A stretch of DNA of 64,000 nt from Hydractinia symbiolongicarpus (taxonomy: Eukaryota; Cnidaria; Hydrozoa; Anthoathecata; Hydractiniidae): assembly GCF_029227915.1 (NCBI RefSeq), contig NC_079877.1:5086001-5150000 (forward strand), given 5' to 3'. The notes beneath the pieces were generated by a model, which was not told the DNA's origin, did not search any database, and worked only from the letters and a program-made list of their open reading frames with translations. Every line of letters starts with the position of its first letter. Position 1 is the first letter of the stretch. A program made the translations under genes and the position numbers. Below, one piece after another: positions 23,324 through 35,850 of the stretch.

Positions 23324-25151
23324 TTAATTCATTTTTTCACCACTAAATCGCATGAGACTTGTAGTTTTCAAAAATGTTTTCATTTTTGATGAGACGCTGA
23401 ATAAAAGAAGTTTAATCGCCTGCAAACGAAAACCTGCGATCTCCCGTAAATCCCGGACTCGGCCCGTATAGTCAAAAGTATACAAAGAAAGTACCCAGGG
23501 AGTAAACTCATTTCCCAAACGACTTTTTAAATTATTATTTCACCACTAAAGCCCATGAGACTTGTAGTTTTTAAAAATGTTTTCATTTTTGATGAGACGC
23601 TGAGTAAAAGAAGTTTAATCGCCGGCAAACGAAAACCCGCGATTTCCCGTAAATCCCGAACTCGGCCCGTATAGTCAAAAGTATACAAGGAAAGTACCCA
23701 GTGAGTAAACTCATTTCCCGAACGAATTTTTAAATTATTTTTTTACCACAAAAACGCATGAGACTTGTAGTTTTCAGAAATGTTTTCATTTTTGATGAGA
23801 CGCTGAATAAAAGAAGTTTAATCGCCGGCAAACGAAAAACCCGCGACTTCCCGTAAATCCCGGGCTTGGCCCGTATAGTCCAAAGTATACAAAGATAGTA
23901 CCCAGGGAGTAAACTCATTTCCTGAACGATTTTTTAATTCATTTTTTCACCACTAAATCGCATGAGACTTGTAGTTTTCAGAAATGTTTTCATTTTTGAT
24001 GAGACGCCTAATGAAAGTGGTTTAATCGCCGGCGAACGAAAACCCGCGATTTCCCGTAAATCCCGGGCTTGGCCCGTATAGTCGAATGTATACAAAGAAA
24101 GTACCCTGTGAGTAAACTCATTTCCAAAACGATTTTTTAAATTATCTTTTCACCACTAAAACGCTTGAGACTTGTAGTTTTCAAAAATCTTTTCATTTTT
24201 GATGAGACGCTAAATAAAAGAGGTTTAATCGCCGGCAAACGAAAACCCGCCATTTCCCGTAAACCCCGGACTCGGCCCGCATAGTCAAAAGTATACAAAG
24301 AAAGTACCCAGGGTGTAAACTCATTTCCCGAACGATTTTTTAAATTACTATTTCACCACTAAAGCCGATGAGACTTGTAGTATTTAAAAATATTTTCATT
24401 TTTGATGAGACGCTGAATAAAAGAAGTTTAATCGCCGGGAAACGAAAACCCGCGACTTCCCGTAAATCCCGGGCTTGGCCCGTATAGTCAAAAGTATACA
24501 AAGATAGTACCCAGGGAGTAAACTCATTTCCCGAACGATTTTTTAATTCATTTTTTCACCACTAAAACGCATGAGACTTGTAGTTTTCAAAAATGTTTTC
24601 ATTTTTGATGAGACGCTGAATAAAAGAAGTTTAATCGCCGGCAAACGAAAACCTGCGATTTCCCGTAAATCCTGGACTCGGCCCGTATAGTCAAAAGTAT
24701 ACAAAGAAAGTACCCAGGGAGTAAACTCATTTCCCAAACGATTTTTTAAATTATTATTTCACCACTAAAGCCCATGAGATTTGTAGTTTTTAAAAATGTT
24801 TTCATTTTTGATTGGACGCTGAATAAAAGAAGTTTAATCGCCGGCAAACAAAAACCCGCGATTTCCCGTAAATCCCGGACTCGGCCCGTATAGTTAAAAG
24901 TATACAAGGAAAGTACCCAGTGAGTAAACTCATTTCCCGAACGAATTTTTAAATTATTTTTTCACCACTAAAACGTATGAGACTTGTAGTTTTCAAAAAT
25001 ATTTTCATTTTTGATAAGACGCTGAATAAAAGAAGTTTAATCGCCGGCAAACGAAAACCTGCGATTTCCCGTAAATCCCGGACTCGGCCCGTATAGTCAA
25101 AAGTATACAAAGAAAGTACCAAGGGTGTAAACTCATTTCCCGAACGATTTT
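23324..25151. repeat. Shortened HOR copy, 9 monomers (1828 bp)
   Basis: Runs from one GCCTGCAAACG unit to the next. Order: GCCTGC unit, h, GTCCAAAG unit, a, b, c, d-like, w (GAGATTTGTAG), x. It carries the first net length change in the window: one extra A in the A-run near 23,834-23,838, making that monomer 204 bp. Confidence 0.75.
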
Positions 25152-28100
25152 TTAAATTATTTTTTCACCACTAAAACGCATGAGACTTGTAGTTTTCAAA
25201 AATGTTTTCATTTTTGATGAGACGCTGAATAAAAGAAGTTTAATCGCCTGCAAACGAAAACCTGCGATTTCCCGTATATCCCGGACTCGGCCCGTATAGT
25301 CAAAAGTATACAAAGAAAGTACCCAGTGAGTAAACTCATTTCCCAAACGACTTTTTAAATTATTATTTCACCACTAAAGCCCATGAGACTTGTAGTTTTT
25401 AAAAATGTTTTTATTTTTGATGAGACGCTGAGTAAAAGAAGTTTAATCGCCGGGAAACGAAAACCAGCGATTTCCCGTAAATCCCGAACTCGGCCCGTAT
25501 AGTCAAAAGTATACAAGGAAAGTACCCAGTGAGTAAACTTATTTCCCGAACGAATTTTTAAATTATTTTTTTACCACTAAAACGCATGAGACTTGTAGTT
25601 TTCAGAAATGTTTTCATTTTTGATGAGACGCTGAATAAAAGAAGTTTAATCGCCGGCAAACGAAAACCCGCGATTTCCCGTAAATCCCGAACTCGGCCCG
25701 TATAGTCAAAAGTATACAAGGAAAGTACCCAGTGAGTAAACTCATTTCCCGTACGAATTTTTAAATTATTTTTTTACCACTAAAACGCATGAGACTTGTA
25801 GTTTTCAGAAATGTTTTCATTTTTGATGAGACGCTGAATAAAAGAAGTTTAATCGCCGGCAAACGAAAACCCGCGACTTCCCGTAAATCCCGGGCTTGGC
25901 CCGTATAGTCCAAAGTATACAAAGATAGTACCCAGGGAGTAAAGTCATTTCCCGAACGATTTTTTAATTCATTTTTTCACCACTAAATCGCATGAGACTT
26001 GTAGTTTTCAGAAATGTTTTCATTTTTGATGAGACGCTTAATGAAAGTGGTTTAATCGCCGGCGAACGAAAACCCGCGATCTCCCGTAAATCCCGGGCTT
26101 GGCCCGTATAGTCGAATGTATACAAAGAAAGTACCCTGTGAGTAAACTCATTTCCAAAACGATTTTTTAAATTATCTTTTCACCACTAAAACGCTTGAGA
26201 CTTGTAGTTTTCAAAAATGTTTTCATTTTTGATGAGACGCTAAATAAAAGAGGTTTAATCGCCGGCAAACGAAAACCCGCCATTTCCCGTAAACCCCGGA
26301 CTCGGCCCGCATAGTCAAAAGTATACAAAGAAAGTACCCAGGGTGTAAACTCATTTCCCGAACGATTTTTTAAATTACTATTTCACCACTAAAGCCCATG
26401 AGACTTGTAGTATTTAAAAATATTTTCATTTTTGATGAGACGCTGAATAAAAGAAGTTTAATCGCCGGCAAACGAAAACCCGCGACTTCCCGTAAATCCC
26501 GGGCTTGGCCCGTATAGTCAAAAGTATACAAAGAAAGTACCCTGTGAGTAAACTCATTTCCAAAACGATTTTTTAAATTATCTTTTCACCACTAAAACGC
26601 TTGAGACTTGTAGTTTTCAAAAATGTTTTCATTTTTGATGAGACGCTGAGTAAAAGAAGTTTAATCGCCGGCAAACGAAAACCCGCGATTTCCCGTAAAT
26701 CCCGAACTCGGCCCGTATAGTCAAAGGTATACAAGGAAAGTACCCAGTGAGTAAACTCATTTCCCGAACGAACTTTTAAATTATTTTTTTACCACTAAAA
26801 CGCATGAGACTTGTAGTTTTCAGAAATGTTTTCATTTTTGATGAGACGCTGAATAAAAGAAGTTTAATCGCCGGCAAACGAAAACCCGCGACTTCCCGTA
26901 AATCCCGGGCTTGGCCCGTATAGTCCAAAGTATACAAAGATAGTACCCAGGGAGTAAACTCATTTCCTCAACGATTTTTTAATTCATTTTTTCACCACTA
27001 AATCGCATGAGACTTGTAGTTTTCAGAAATGTTTTCATTTTTGATGAGACGCTTAATGAAAGTGGTTTAATCGCCGGCGAACGAAAAACCCGCGACTTCC
27101 CGTAAATCCCGGGCTTGGCCCGTATAGTCCAAAGTATACAAAGATAGTACCCTGTGAGTAAACTCATTTCCAAAACGATTTTTTAAATTATCTTTTCACC
27201 ACTAAAACGCTTGAGACTTGTAGTTTTCAAAAATGTTTTCATTTTTGATGAGACGCTAAATAAAAGAGGTTTAATCGCCGGCAAACGAAAACCCGCCATT
27301 TCCCGTAAACCCCGGACTCGGCCCGCATAGTCAAAAGTATACAAAGAAAGTACCCAGGGTGTAAACTCATTTCCCGAACGATTTTTTAAATTACTATTTC
27401 ACCACTAAAGCCCATGAGACTTGTAGTATTTAAAAATATTTTCATTTTTGATGAGACGCTGAATAAAAGAAGTTTAATCGCCGGGAAACGAAAACCCGCG
27501 ACTTCCCGTAAATCCCGGGCTTGGCCCGTATAGTCAAAAGTATACAAAGATAGTACCCAGGGAGTAAACTCATTTCCCGAACGATTTTTTAATTCATTTT
27601 TTCACCACTAAAACGCATGAGACTTGTAGTTTTCAAAAATGTTTTCATTTTTGATGAGACGCTGAATAAAAGAAGTTTAATCGCCGGCAAACGAAAACCT
27701 GCGATTTCCCGTAAATCCTGGACTCGGCCCGTATAGTCAAAAGTATGCAAAGAAAGTACCCAGGGAGTAAATTCATTTCCCAAACGATTTTTTAAATTAT
27801 TATTTCACCACTAAAGCCCATGAGATTTGTAGTTTTTAAAAATGTTTTCATTTTTGATTGGACGCTGAATAAAAGAAGTTTAATCGCCGGCAAACAAAAA
27901 CCCGCGATTTCCCGTAAATCCCGGACTCGGCCCGTATAGTTAAAAGTATACAAGGAAAGTACCCAGTGAGTAAACTCATTTCCCGAACGAATTTTTAAAT
28001 TATTTTTTCACCACTAAAACGTATGAGACTTGTAGTTTTCAAAAATATTTTCATTTTTGATAAGACGCTGAATAAAAGAAGTTTAATCGCCGGCAAACGA

Positions 28101-28197
28101 AAACCTGCGATTTCCCGTAAATCCCGGACTCGGCCCGTATAGTCAAAAGTATACAAAGAAAGTACCAAGGGTGTAAACTCATTTCCCGAACGATTTT
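25152..28197. repeat. 15-monomer HOR copy (3046 bp)
   Basis: Units at 24,340-25,557 recur at 27,386-28,603 (offset 3046), sharing CGCCGGGAAACG, GAGATTTGTAG with GATTGGACG, and AAACCAGCG. A second +1 insertion lies in an A-run near 27,084-27,088. Units 26,573 and 26,979 are hybrids of b/h and a/GTCCAAAG type. Confidence 0.8.
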
Positions 28198-29900
28198 TTA
28201 AATTATTTTTTCACCACTAAAACGCATGAGACTTGTAGTTTTCAAAAATGTTTTCATTTTTGATGAGACGCTGAATAAAAGAAGTTTAATCGCCTGCAAA
28301 CGAAAACCTGCGATTTCCCGTAAATCCCGGACTCGGCCCGTATAGTCAAAAGTATACAAAGAAAGTACCCAGTGAGTAAACTCATTTCCCAAACGACTTT
28401 TTAAATTATTATTTCACCACTAAAGCCCATGAGACTTGTAGTTTTTAAAAATGTTTTTATTTTTGATGAGACGCTGAGTAAAAGAAGTTTAATCGCCGGC
28501 AAACGAAAACCAGCGATTTCCCGTAAATCCCGAACTCGGCCCGTATAGTCAAAAGTATACAAGGAAAGTACCCAGTGAGTAAACTTATTTCCCGAACGAA
28601 TTTTTAAATTATTTTTTCACCACTAAAACGCATGAGACTTGTAATTTTTAAAAAATGTTTTCATTTTTGATGAGACGCTGGATAAAAGAAGTTTAATCGC
28701 CGGCAAACGAAAACCCGCGATTTCCCGTAAATCCCGGCATGGCCCGTATAGTCAAAAGTATACAAGGAAAGTACCCAGTGAGTAAACTTATTTCCCGAAC
28801 GAATTTTTAAATTATTTTTTTACCACTAAAACGCATGAGACTTGTAGTTTTCAGAAATGTTTTCATTTTTGATGAGACGCTGAATAAAAGAAGTTTAATC
28901 GCCGGCAAACGAAAACCCGCGATTTCCCGTAAATCCCGAACTCGGCCCGTATAGTCAAAAGTATACAAGGAAAGTACCCAGTGAGTAAACTCATTTCCCG
29001 AACGAATTTTTAAATTATTTTTTTACCACTAAAACGCATGAGACTTGTAGTTTTCAGAAATGTTTTCATTTTTGATGAGACGCTGAATAAAAGAAGTTTA
29101 ATCGCCGGCAAACGAAAACCCGCGACTTCCCGTAAATCCCGGGCTTGGCCCGTATAGTCCAAAGTATACAAAGATAGTACCCAGGGAGTAAAGTCATTTC
29201 CCGAACGATTTTTTAATTCATTTTTTCACCACTAAATCGCATGAGACTTGTAGTTTTCAGAAATGTTTTCATTTTTGATGAGACGCTTAATGAAAGTGGT
29301 TTAATCGCCGGCGAACGAAAACCCGCGATCTCCCGTAAATCCCGGGCTTGGCCCGTATAGTCGAATGTATACAAAGAAAGTACCCTGTTAGTAAACTCAT
29401 TTCCAAAACGATTTTTTAAATTATCTTTTCACCACTAAAACGCTTGAGACTTGTAGTTTTCAAAAATGTTTTCATTTTTGATGAGACGCTAAATAAAAGA
29501 GGTTTAATCGCCGGCAAACGAAAACCCGCCATTTCCCGTAAACCCCGGACTCGGCCCGCATAGTCAAAAGTATACAAAGAAAGTACCCAGGGTGTAAACT
29601 CATTTCCCGAACGATTTTTTAAATTACTATTTCACCACTAAAGCCCATGAGACTTGTAGTATTTAAAAATATTTTCATTTTTGATGAGACGCTGAATAAA
29701 AGAAGTTTAATCGCCGGCAAACGAAAACCCGCGACTTCCCGTAAATCCCGGGCTTGGCCCGTATAGTCAAAAGTATACAAAGAAAGTACCCTGTGAGTAA
29801 ACTCATTTCCAAAACGATTTTTTAAATTATCTTTTCACCACTAAAACGCTTGAGACTTCTAGTTTTCAAAAATGTTTTCATTTTTGATGAGACGCTGAGT
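28198..29900. repeat. Last outer-type HOR segment before the central domain
   Basis: Units 25,558-26,572 recur at 28,807-29,821, offset 3249 bp, because one extra unit (28,604-28,806) is present. That extra unit has a +1 (TTTTTAAAAAATG) and a -1 (CCGGCATGGCCC) change. The sequence switches to the central-domain style in the middle of the 29,822 unit, with CGAAATCCCGCG and AATCCGGGGC. Confidence 0.75.
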
Positions 29901-31850
29901 AAAAGAAGTTTAATCGCCGGCAAACGAAATCCCGCGTTTTCCCGTAAATCCGGGGCTTGGCCCGTATAGTCGAATGTATACAGAGAAAGTACCCAGGGAG
30001 TAAACTCATTTCCCGAACGATTTTTTAAATTTTTTTTTCACCACTAAAACGCATGAGACTTGTAGTTTTCAAAAATGTTTTCATTTTTGATGAGACGCTT
30101 AATGAAACAGGTTTAATCGCCGGAAAACGAAAACCCGCGATTTCCCGTAAATCCGGGGCTTGGCCCGTATAGTTGAATGTATACAAAGAAAGTACCCTGT
30201 GAGTAAACTCATTTCCAGAACGATTTTTTAAATTATTTTTTCACCACTAAAACGCATAAGACTTGTAGTTTTAAAAAATGTTCTCATTTTTGATGAGACG
30301 CTGAATGAAAGAAGTTTAATCGCCTGCAAACGAAAACCCGCGATTTCCCGTAAATCCCGGCTTGGGCCGTATAGTCAAAAGTATACAAAGAAAGTACCCA
30401 GGGAGTCAACTCATTTTCCGAACGATTTTTTAAATTATTTTTTCACCACTAAAACGCATGAGACTTGTAGTTTTCAAAAATGTTTTCATTTTTGATGAGA
30501 CGCTGAATGAAATATGTTTAATCGCCGGCAAACAAAAACCCGCGATTTCCCGTAAATCCCGGGCTTGGCCCGTATAGTCAAAAGTATACAAAGAAAGTAC
30601 CCAGGGCGTAAACTCATTTCCCAAACGATTTTTTAAATTACTTTTTCACCACTAAAACGCATGAGACTTGTAGTTTTTAAAAATGTTTTCATTTTTGATG
30701 AGACGCTGAATAAAAGAAGTTTAATCGCCGGCAAACGAAAACCTGCGATTTCCCGTAAATCCTGGACTCGGCCCGTATAGTCAAAAGTATACAAAGAAAG
30801 TACCCAGGGATTAAACTCATTTCCCAAACGATTTTTTAAATTATTATTTCACCACTAAAACGCATGAGACTTGTAGTTTTCAAGAATGTTTTCATTTTTG
30901 ATGAGACGCTGAATAAAAGCAGGTTAATCGCCGGCAAACGAAAACCTGCGATTTCCCGTAAAACCCGGACTCGGCCCGTATAGTCAAAAGTATACAAAGA
31001 AAGTACCCAGGGTGTAAACTCATTTCCAGAACCATTTTTTAAATTATTTTTTCACCACTAAAACGCATAAGACTTGTAGTTTTTAAAAATGTTTTCATTT
31101 TTGATGAGACGCTGAATAAAAGAAGTTTAATCGCCAGCAAACGAAAACCCGCGATTTCCCGTAAATCCCGGGCTTGGCCCGTATAGTCAAAAGTATACAA
31201 AGAAAGTTCCCAGGGAGTAAACTCATTTCCCGAACGATTTTTTACATTACTTTTTCACCACTAAAACGCATGAGACTTGTAGTTTTTAAAAATGTTTTCA
31301 TTTTTGATGAGACGCTGAATAAAAGAAGTTTAATAGCCGGCAAACGAAAACCTGCAATTTCCCGTAAATCCTGGACTCGGCCCGTATAGTCAAAAGTATA
31401 CAAAGAAAGTACCCAGGGAGTAAACTCATTTCCCAAACGATTTTTTAAATTATTATTTCACCACTAAAGCCCATGAGACTTGTAGTTTTTAAAAATGTTT
31501 TCATTTTTGATGAGACGCTGAATAAAAGAAGTTTAATCGTCGGCAAACGAAAACCCGCAATTTCCCGTAAATCCCGGTCTCGGCCCGTATAGTCAAAAGT
31601 ATACAAGGAAAGTACCCAGGGAGTAAACTCATTTCCCTAAGGAATTTTTAAATTATTTTTTCACCCCTAAAACGCATGAGACTTGTAGTTTTCAAAAATG
31701 TTTTCATTTTTGATGAGACGCTGAATAAAAGAGGTTTAATCGCCGGCAAACGAAAACCTGCGATTTCCCGTAAATCCCGGACTCGGCCCGTATAGTCAAA
31801 AGTATACAAAGAGAGTACCCAGGGTGTAAACTCATTTCCCGAACGATTTT

Positions 31851-33878
31851 TTAAATTATTTTTTCACCACTAAAACGCATGAGACTTGTAGTTTTCAAAA
31901 ATGTTTTCATTTTTGATGAGACGCTGAATAAAATAAGTTTAATCGCCTGCAAACGAAAACCTGCGATTTCCCGTAAATCTCCGACTCGGCCCGTATAGTC
32001 AAAAGTATACAAAGAAAGTACCCAGGGAGTAAACTCATTTCCCAAACCATTTTTTAAATTATTATTTCACCACTAAAGCCCACGAGACTTGTAGTTTTTA
32101 AAAATGTTTTCATTTTTGATGAGACGCTAAATAAAAGAAGTTTAATCGTCGGCAAACGAAAACCCGCCATTTCCCGTAAACCCCGGACTCGGCCCGCATA
32201 GTCAAAAGTATACAAAGAAAGTACCCAGGGTGTAAACTCATTTCCCGAACGATTTTTTAAATTACTATTTCACCACTAAAGCCCATGAGACTTGTAGTAT
32301 TTAAAAATATTGTCATTTTTGATGAGACGCTAAATAAAAGAAGTTTAATCGCCGGCAAACGAAAACCCGCCATTTCCCGTAAACCCCGGACTCGGCCCGC
32401 ATAGTCAATAGTATACAAAGAAAGTACCCAGGGTGTAAACTCATTTCCCGAACGATTTTTTAATTCATTTTTTCACCACTAAAACGCATAAGACTTGTAG
32501 TTTTCAAAAATGTTTTCATTTTTGATGAGACGCTGAATAAAAGAAGTTTAATCGCCGGCAAACGAAAACCTGCGATTTCCCGTAAATCCCGGACTCGGCC
32601 CGTATAGTCAAAAGTATACAAAGAAAGTACCCAGGGAGTAAACTAATTTCCCAAACGATTTTTTAAATTATTATTTCACCACTAAAGCCCATGAGACTTG
32701 TAGTTTTTAAAAATGTTCTCATTTTTGATGAGACGCTGAATAAAAGAAGTTTAATCGCCGGCAAACGAAAACCCGCGATTTCCCGTAAATCCCGGCTTGG
32801 CCCGTATAGTCAAAAGTATACAAAGAAAGTACCCAGGGAGTAAACTCATTTCCCGAACAATTTTTTAAATTATTTTTTCACCACTAAAACGCATGAGACT
32901 TGTAGTTTTCAAAATTGTTTTCATTTTTGATGAGACGCTGAATAAAATAAGTTTAATCGCCTGCAAACGAAAACCTGCGATTTCCCGTAAATCTCCGACT
33001 CGGCCCGTATAGTCAAAAGTATACAAAGAAAGTACCCAGGGAGTAAACTCATTTCCCAAACCATTTTTTAAATTATTATTTCACCACTAAAGCCCACGAG
33101 ACTGGTAGTTTTTAAAAATGTTTTCATTTTTGATGAGACGCTAAATAAAAGAAGTTTAATCGTCGGCAAACGAAAACCCGCCATTTCCCGTAAACCCCGG
33201 ACTCGGCCCGCATAGTCAAAAGTATACAAAGAAAGTACCCAGGGTGTAAACTCATTTCCCGAACGATTTTTTAAATTACTATTTCACCACTAAAGCCCAT
33301 GAGACTTGTAGTATTTAAAAATATTGTCATTTTTGATGAGACGCTAAATAAAAGAAGTTTAATCGCCGGCAAACGAAAACCCGCCATTTCCCGTAAACCC
33401 CGGACTCGGCTCGCATAGTCAATAGTATACAAAGAAAGTACCCAGGGTGTAAACTCATTTCCCGAACGATTTTTTAATTCATTTTTTCACCACTAAAACG
33501 CATAAGACTTGTAGTTTTCAAAAATGTTTTCATTTTTGATGAGACGCTGAATAAAAGAAGTTTAATCGCCGGCAAACGAAAACCTGCGATTTCCCGTAAA
33601 TCCCGGACTCGGCCCGTATAGTCAAAAGTATACAAAGAAAGTACCCAGGGAGTAAACTAATTTCCCAAACGATTTTTTAAATTATTATTTCACCACTAAA
33701 GCCCAAGAGACTTGTAGTTTTTAAAAATGTTCTCATTTTTGATGAGACGCTGAATAAAAGAAGTTTAATCGCCGGCAAACGAAAACCCGCGATTTCCCGT
33801 AAATCCCGGCTTGGCCCGTATAGTCAAAAGTATACAAAGAAAGTACCCAGGGAGTAAACTCATTTCCCGAACAATTTT
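31851..33878. repeat. Nested 5-monomer tandem duplication (2 x 1014 bp)
   Basis: 31,851-32,864 and 32,865-33,878 share AATAAAATAAG, AATCTCCGACTCGG, CCAAACCATT, GCCCACGAG, TCGTCGGC, AAATATTGTC and GTCAATAG. The period is 1014 because one unit per copy has the short CCGGCTTGG form. Small differences separate the copies (CAAAAATG or CAAAATTG; GACTTGTAG or GACTGGTAG; CGGCCCGC or CGGCTCGC). Confidence 0.88.
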
Positions 33879-35095
33879 TTAAATTATTTTTTCACCACTA
33901 AAACGCATGAGACTTGTAGTTTTCAAAATTGTTTTCATTTTTGATGAGACGCTGAATGAAAGAAGTTTAATCGCCGGCAAACAAAAACCCGCGATTTCCC
34001 GTAAATCCTGGGCTTGGCCCGTATAGTCAAAAGTATACAAAGAAAGTACCCAGGGAGTAAACTCATTTCCCAAACGATTTTTTAAATTACTTTTTCACCA
34101 CTAAAACGGATGAGACTTGTAGTTTTTAAAAATGTTTTCATTTTTGATGAGACGCTGAATAAAAGAAGTTCAATCGCCGGCAAACTAAAACCTGCGATTT
34201 CCCGTAAATCCTGGACTCGGCCCGTATAGTCAAAAGTATACAAAGAAAGTACCCAGGGATTAAACTCATTTCCCAAACGATTTTTTAAATTATTATTTCA
34301 CCACTAAAACGCACGAGACTTGTAGTTTTCAAAAATGTTTTCATTTTTGATGAGACGCTGAATAAAAGAAGTTTAATCGCCAGCAAACAAACACCTGCGA
34401 TTTCCCGTAAATCCCGGACTCGGCCCGTATAGTCAAAAGTATACAAAGAAAGTACCCAGGGAGTAAACTAATTTCCCAAATGATTTTTTAAATTATTATT
34501 TCACCACTAAAGCCCATGAGACTTGTAGTTTTTAAAAATGTCCTCATTTTTGATGAGACGCTGAATAAAAGAAGTTTAATCGCCGGCAAACGAAAACCCG
34601 CGATTTCCCGTAAATCCCGGCTTGGCCCGTATAGTCAAAAGTATACAAAGAAAGTACCCAGGGAGTAAACTCATTTCCCGAACAATTTTTTAAATTATTT
34701 TTTCACCACTAAAACGCATGAGACTTGTAGTTTTCAAAAATGTTTTCATTTTTGATGAGACGCTGAATGAAAGAAGTTTAATCGCCGGCAAACAAAAACC
34801 CGCGATTTCCCGTAAATCCCGGGCTTGGCCCGTATAGTCAAAAGTATACAAAGAAAGTACCCAGGGAGTAAACTCATTTCCCAAACGATTTTTTAAATTA
34901 CTTTTTCACCACTAAAACGGATGAGACTTGTAGTTTTTAAAAATGTTTTCATTTTTGATGAGACGCTGAATAAAAGAAGTTCAATCGCCGGCAAACTAAA
35001 ACCTGCGATTTCTCGTAAATCCTGGACTCGGCCCGTATAGTCAAAAGTATACAAAGAAAGTACCCAGGGATTAAACTCATTTCCCAAACGATTTT
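33879..35095. repeat. Nested 4-mer offset duplication of u and p units (811 bp)
   Basis: Unit 33,879 (GAATGAAAG, GGCAAACAAAAACC) and unit 34,082 (ACGGATGAG, GTTCAATCGCC, ACTAAAACC, GGATTAAAC) recur at 34,690 and 34,893. Distinguishing changes include TTTCTCGTAAATC in the second p unit. Confidence 0.8.
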
Positions 35096-35850
35096 TTAAA
35101 TTATTATTTCACCACTAAAACGCATGAGACTTGTAGTTTTCAAGAATGTTTTCATTTTTGATGAGACGCTGAATTAAAGCAGGTTAATCGCCGGCAAACG
35201 AACACCTGCGATTTCCCTAAATCCCGGACTCGGCCCGTATAGTCAAAAGTATACAAAGAAAGTAACCAGGGAGTAAACTCAATTCCAGAACGATTTTTTA
35301 AATTATTTTTTCACCACTAAAACGCATAAGACTTGTAGTTTTTAAAAATGTTTTCATTTTTGATGAGACGCTGAATAAAAGAAGTTTAATCGCCGGCAAA
35401 CGAAAACCCGCGATTTCCCGTAAATCCCGGGCTTGGCCCGTATAGTCAAAAGTATACAAAGAAAGTACCCAGGGAGTAAACTCATTTCCCGAACGATTTT
35501 TTAAATTACCTTTTCACCACTAAAACGCATGAGACTTGTAGTTTTTAAAAATGTTTTCATTTTTGATGAGACGCTGAATAAAAAAGTTTAATCGCCGGCA
35601 AACGAAAACCTGCGATTTCCCGTAAATCATGGACTCGGCCCGTATAGTCAAAAGTATACAAAGAAAGTACCCAGGGAGTAAACTCATTTCCCAAACGATT
35701 TTTTAAATTATTATTTCACCACTAAAACGCATGAGACTTGTAGTTTTTAAGAATGTTTTCATTTTTGATGAGACGCTGAATAAAAGCAGGTTAATCGCCG
35801 GCAAACGAAAACCTGCGATTTCCCGTAAATCCCGGACTCAGCCCGTATAG

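Larger units (their letters stand above)
29562..35850. repeat. 6.29-kb segmental tandem duplication, copy 1 (31 monomers)
   Basis: Edges are approximate, within 29,561-29,592 and 35,847-35,880. The order recurs 6287 bp downstream with private variants: CGAAATCCCGCG, CTTAATGAAACAGG, CGGAAAACG, GAATGAAATATG, CCAGCAAACG, TTCCCTAAGG, CACCCCTAAAACG and AAAGAGAG. Nested inside are a 5-mer duplication (31,851-33,878) and a partial 4-mer one (33,879-35,095). It also includes the outer/central junction at about 29.9 kb. Confidence 0.9.

Noticed and set aside
31174-31389. Plus-strand open frame of 71 codons
   Set aside because: It spans a monomer boundary and is kept open by chance substitutions. Its content is the reverse reading of the same satellite unit, with no domain or codon signal.
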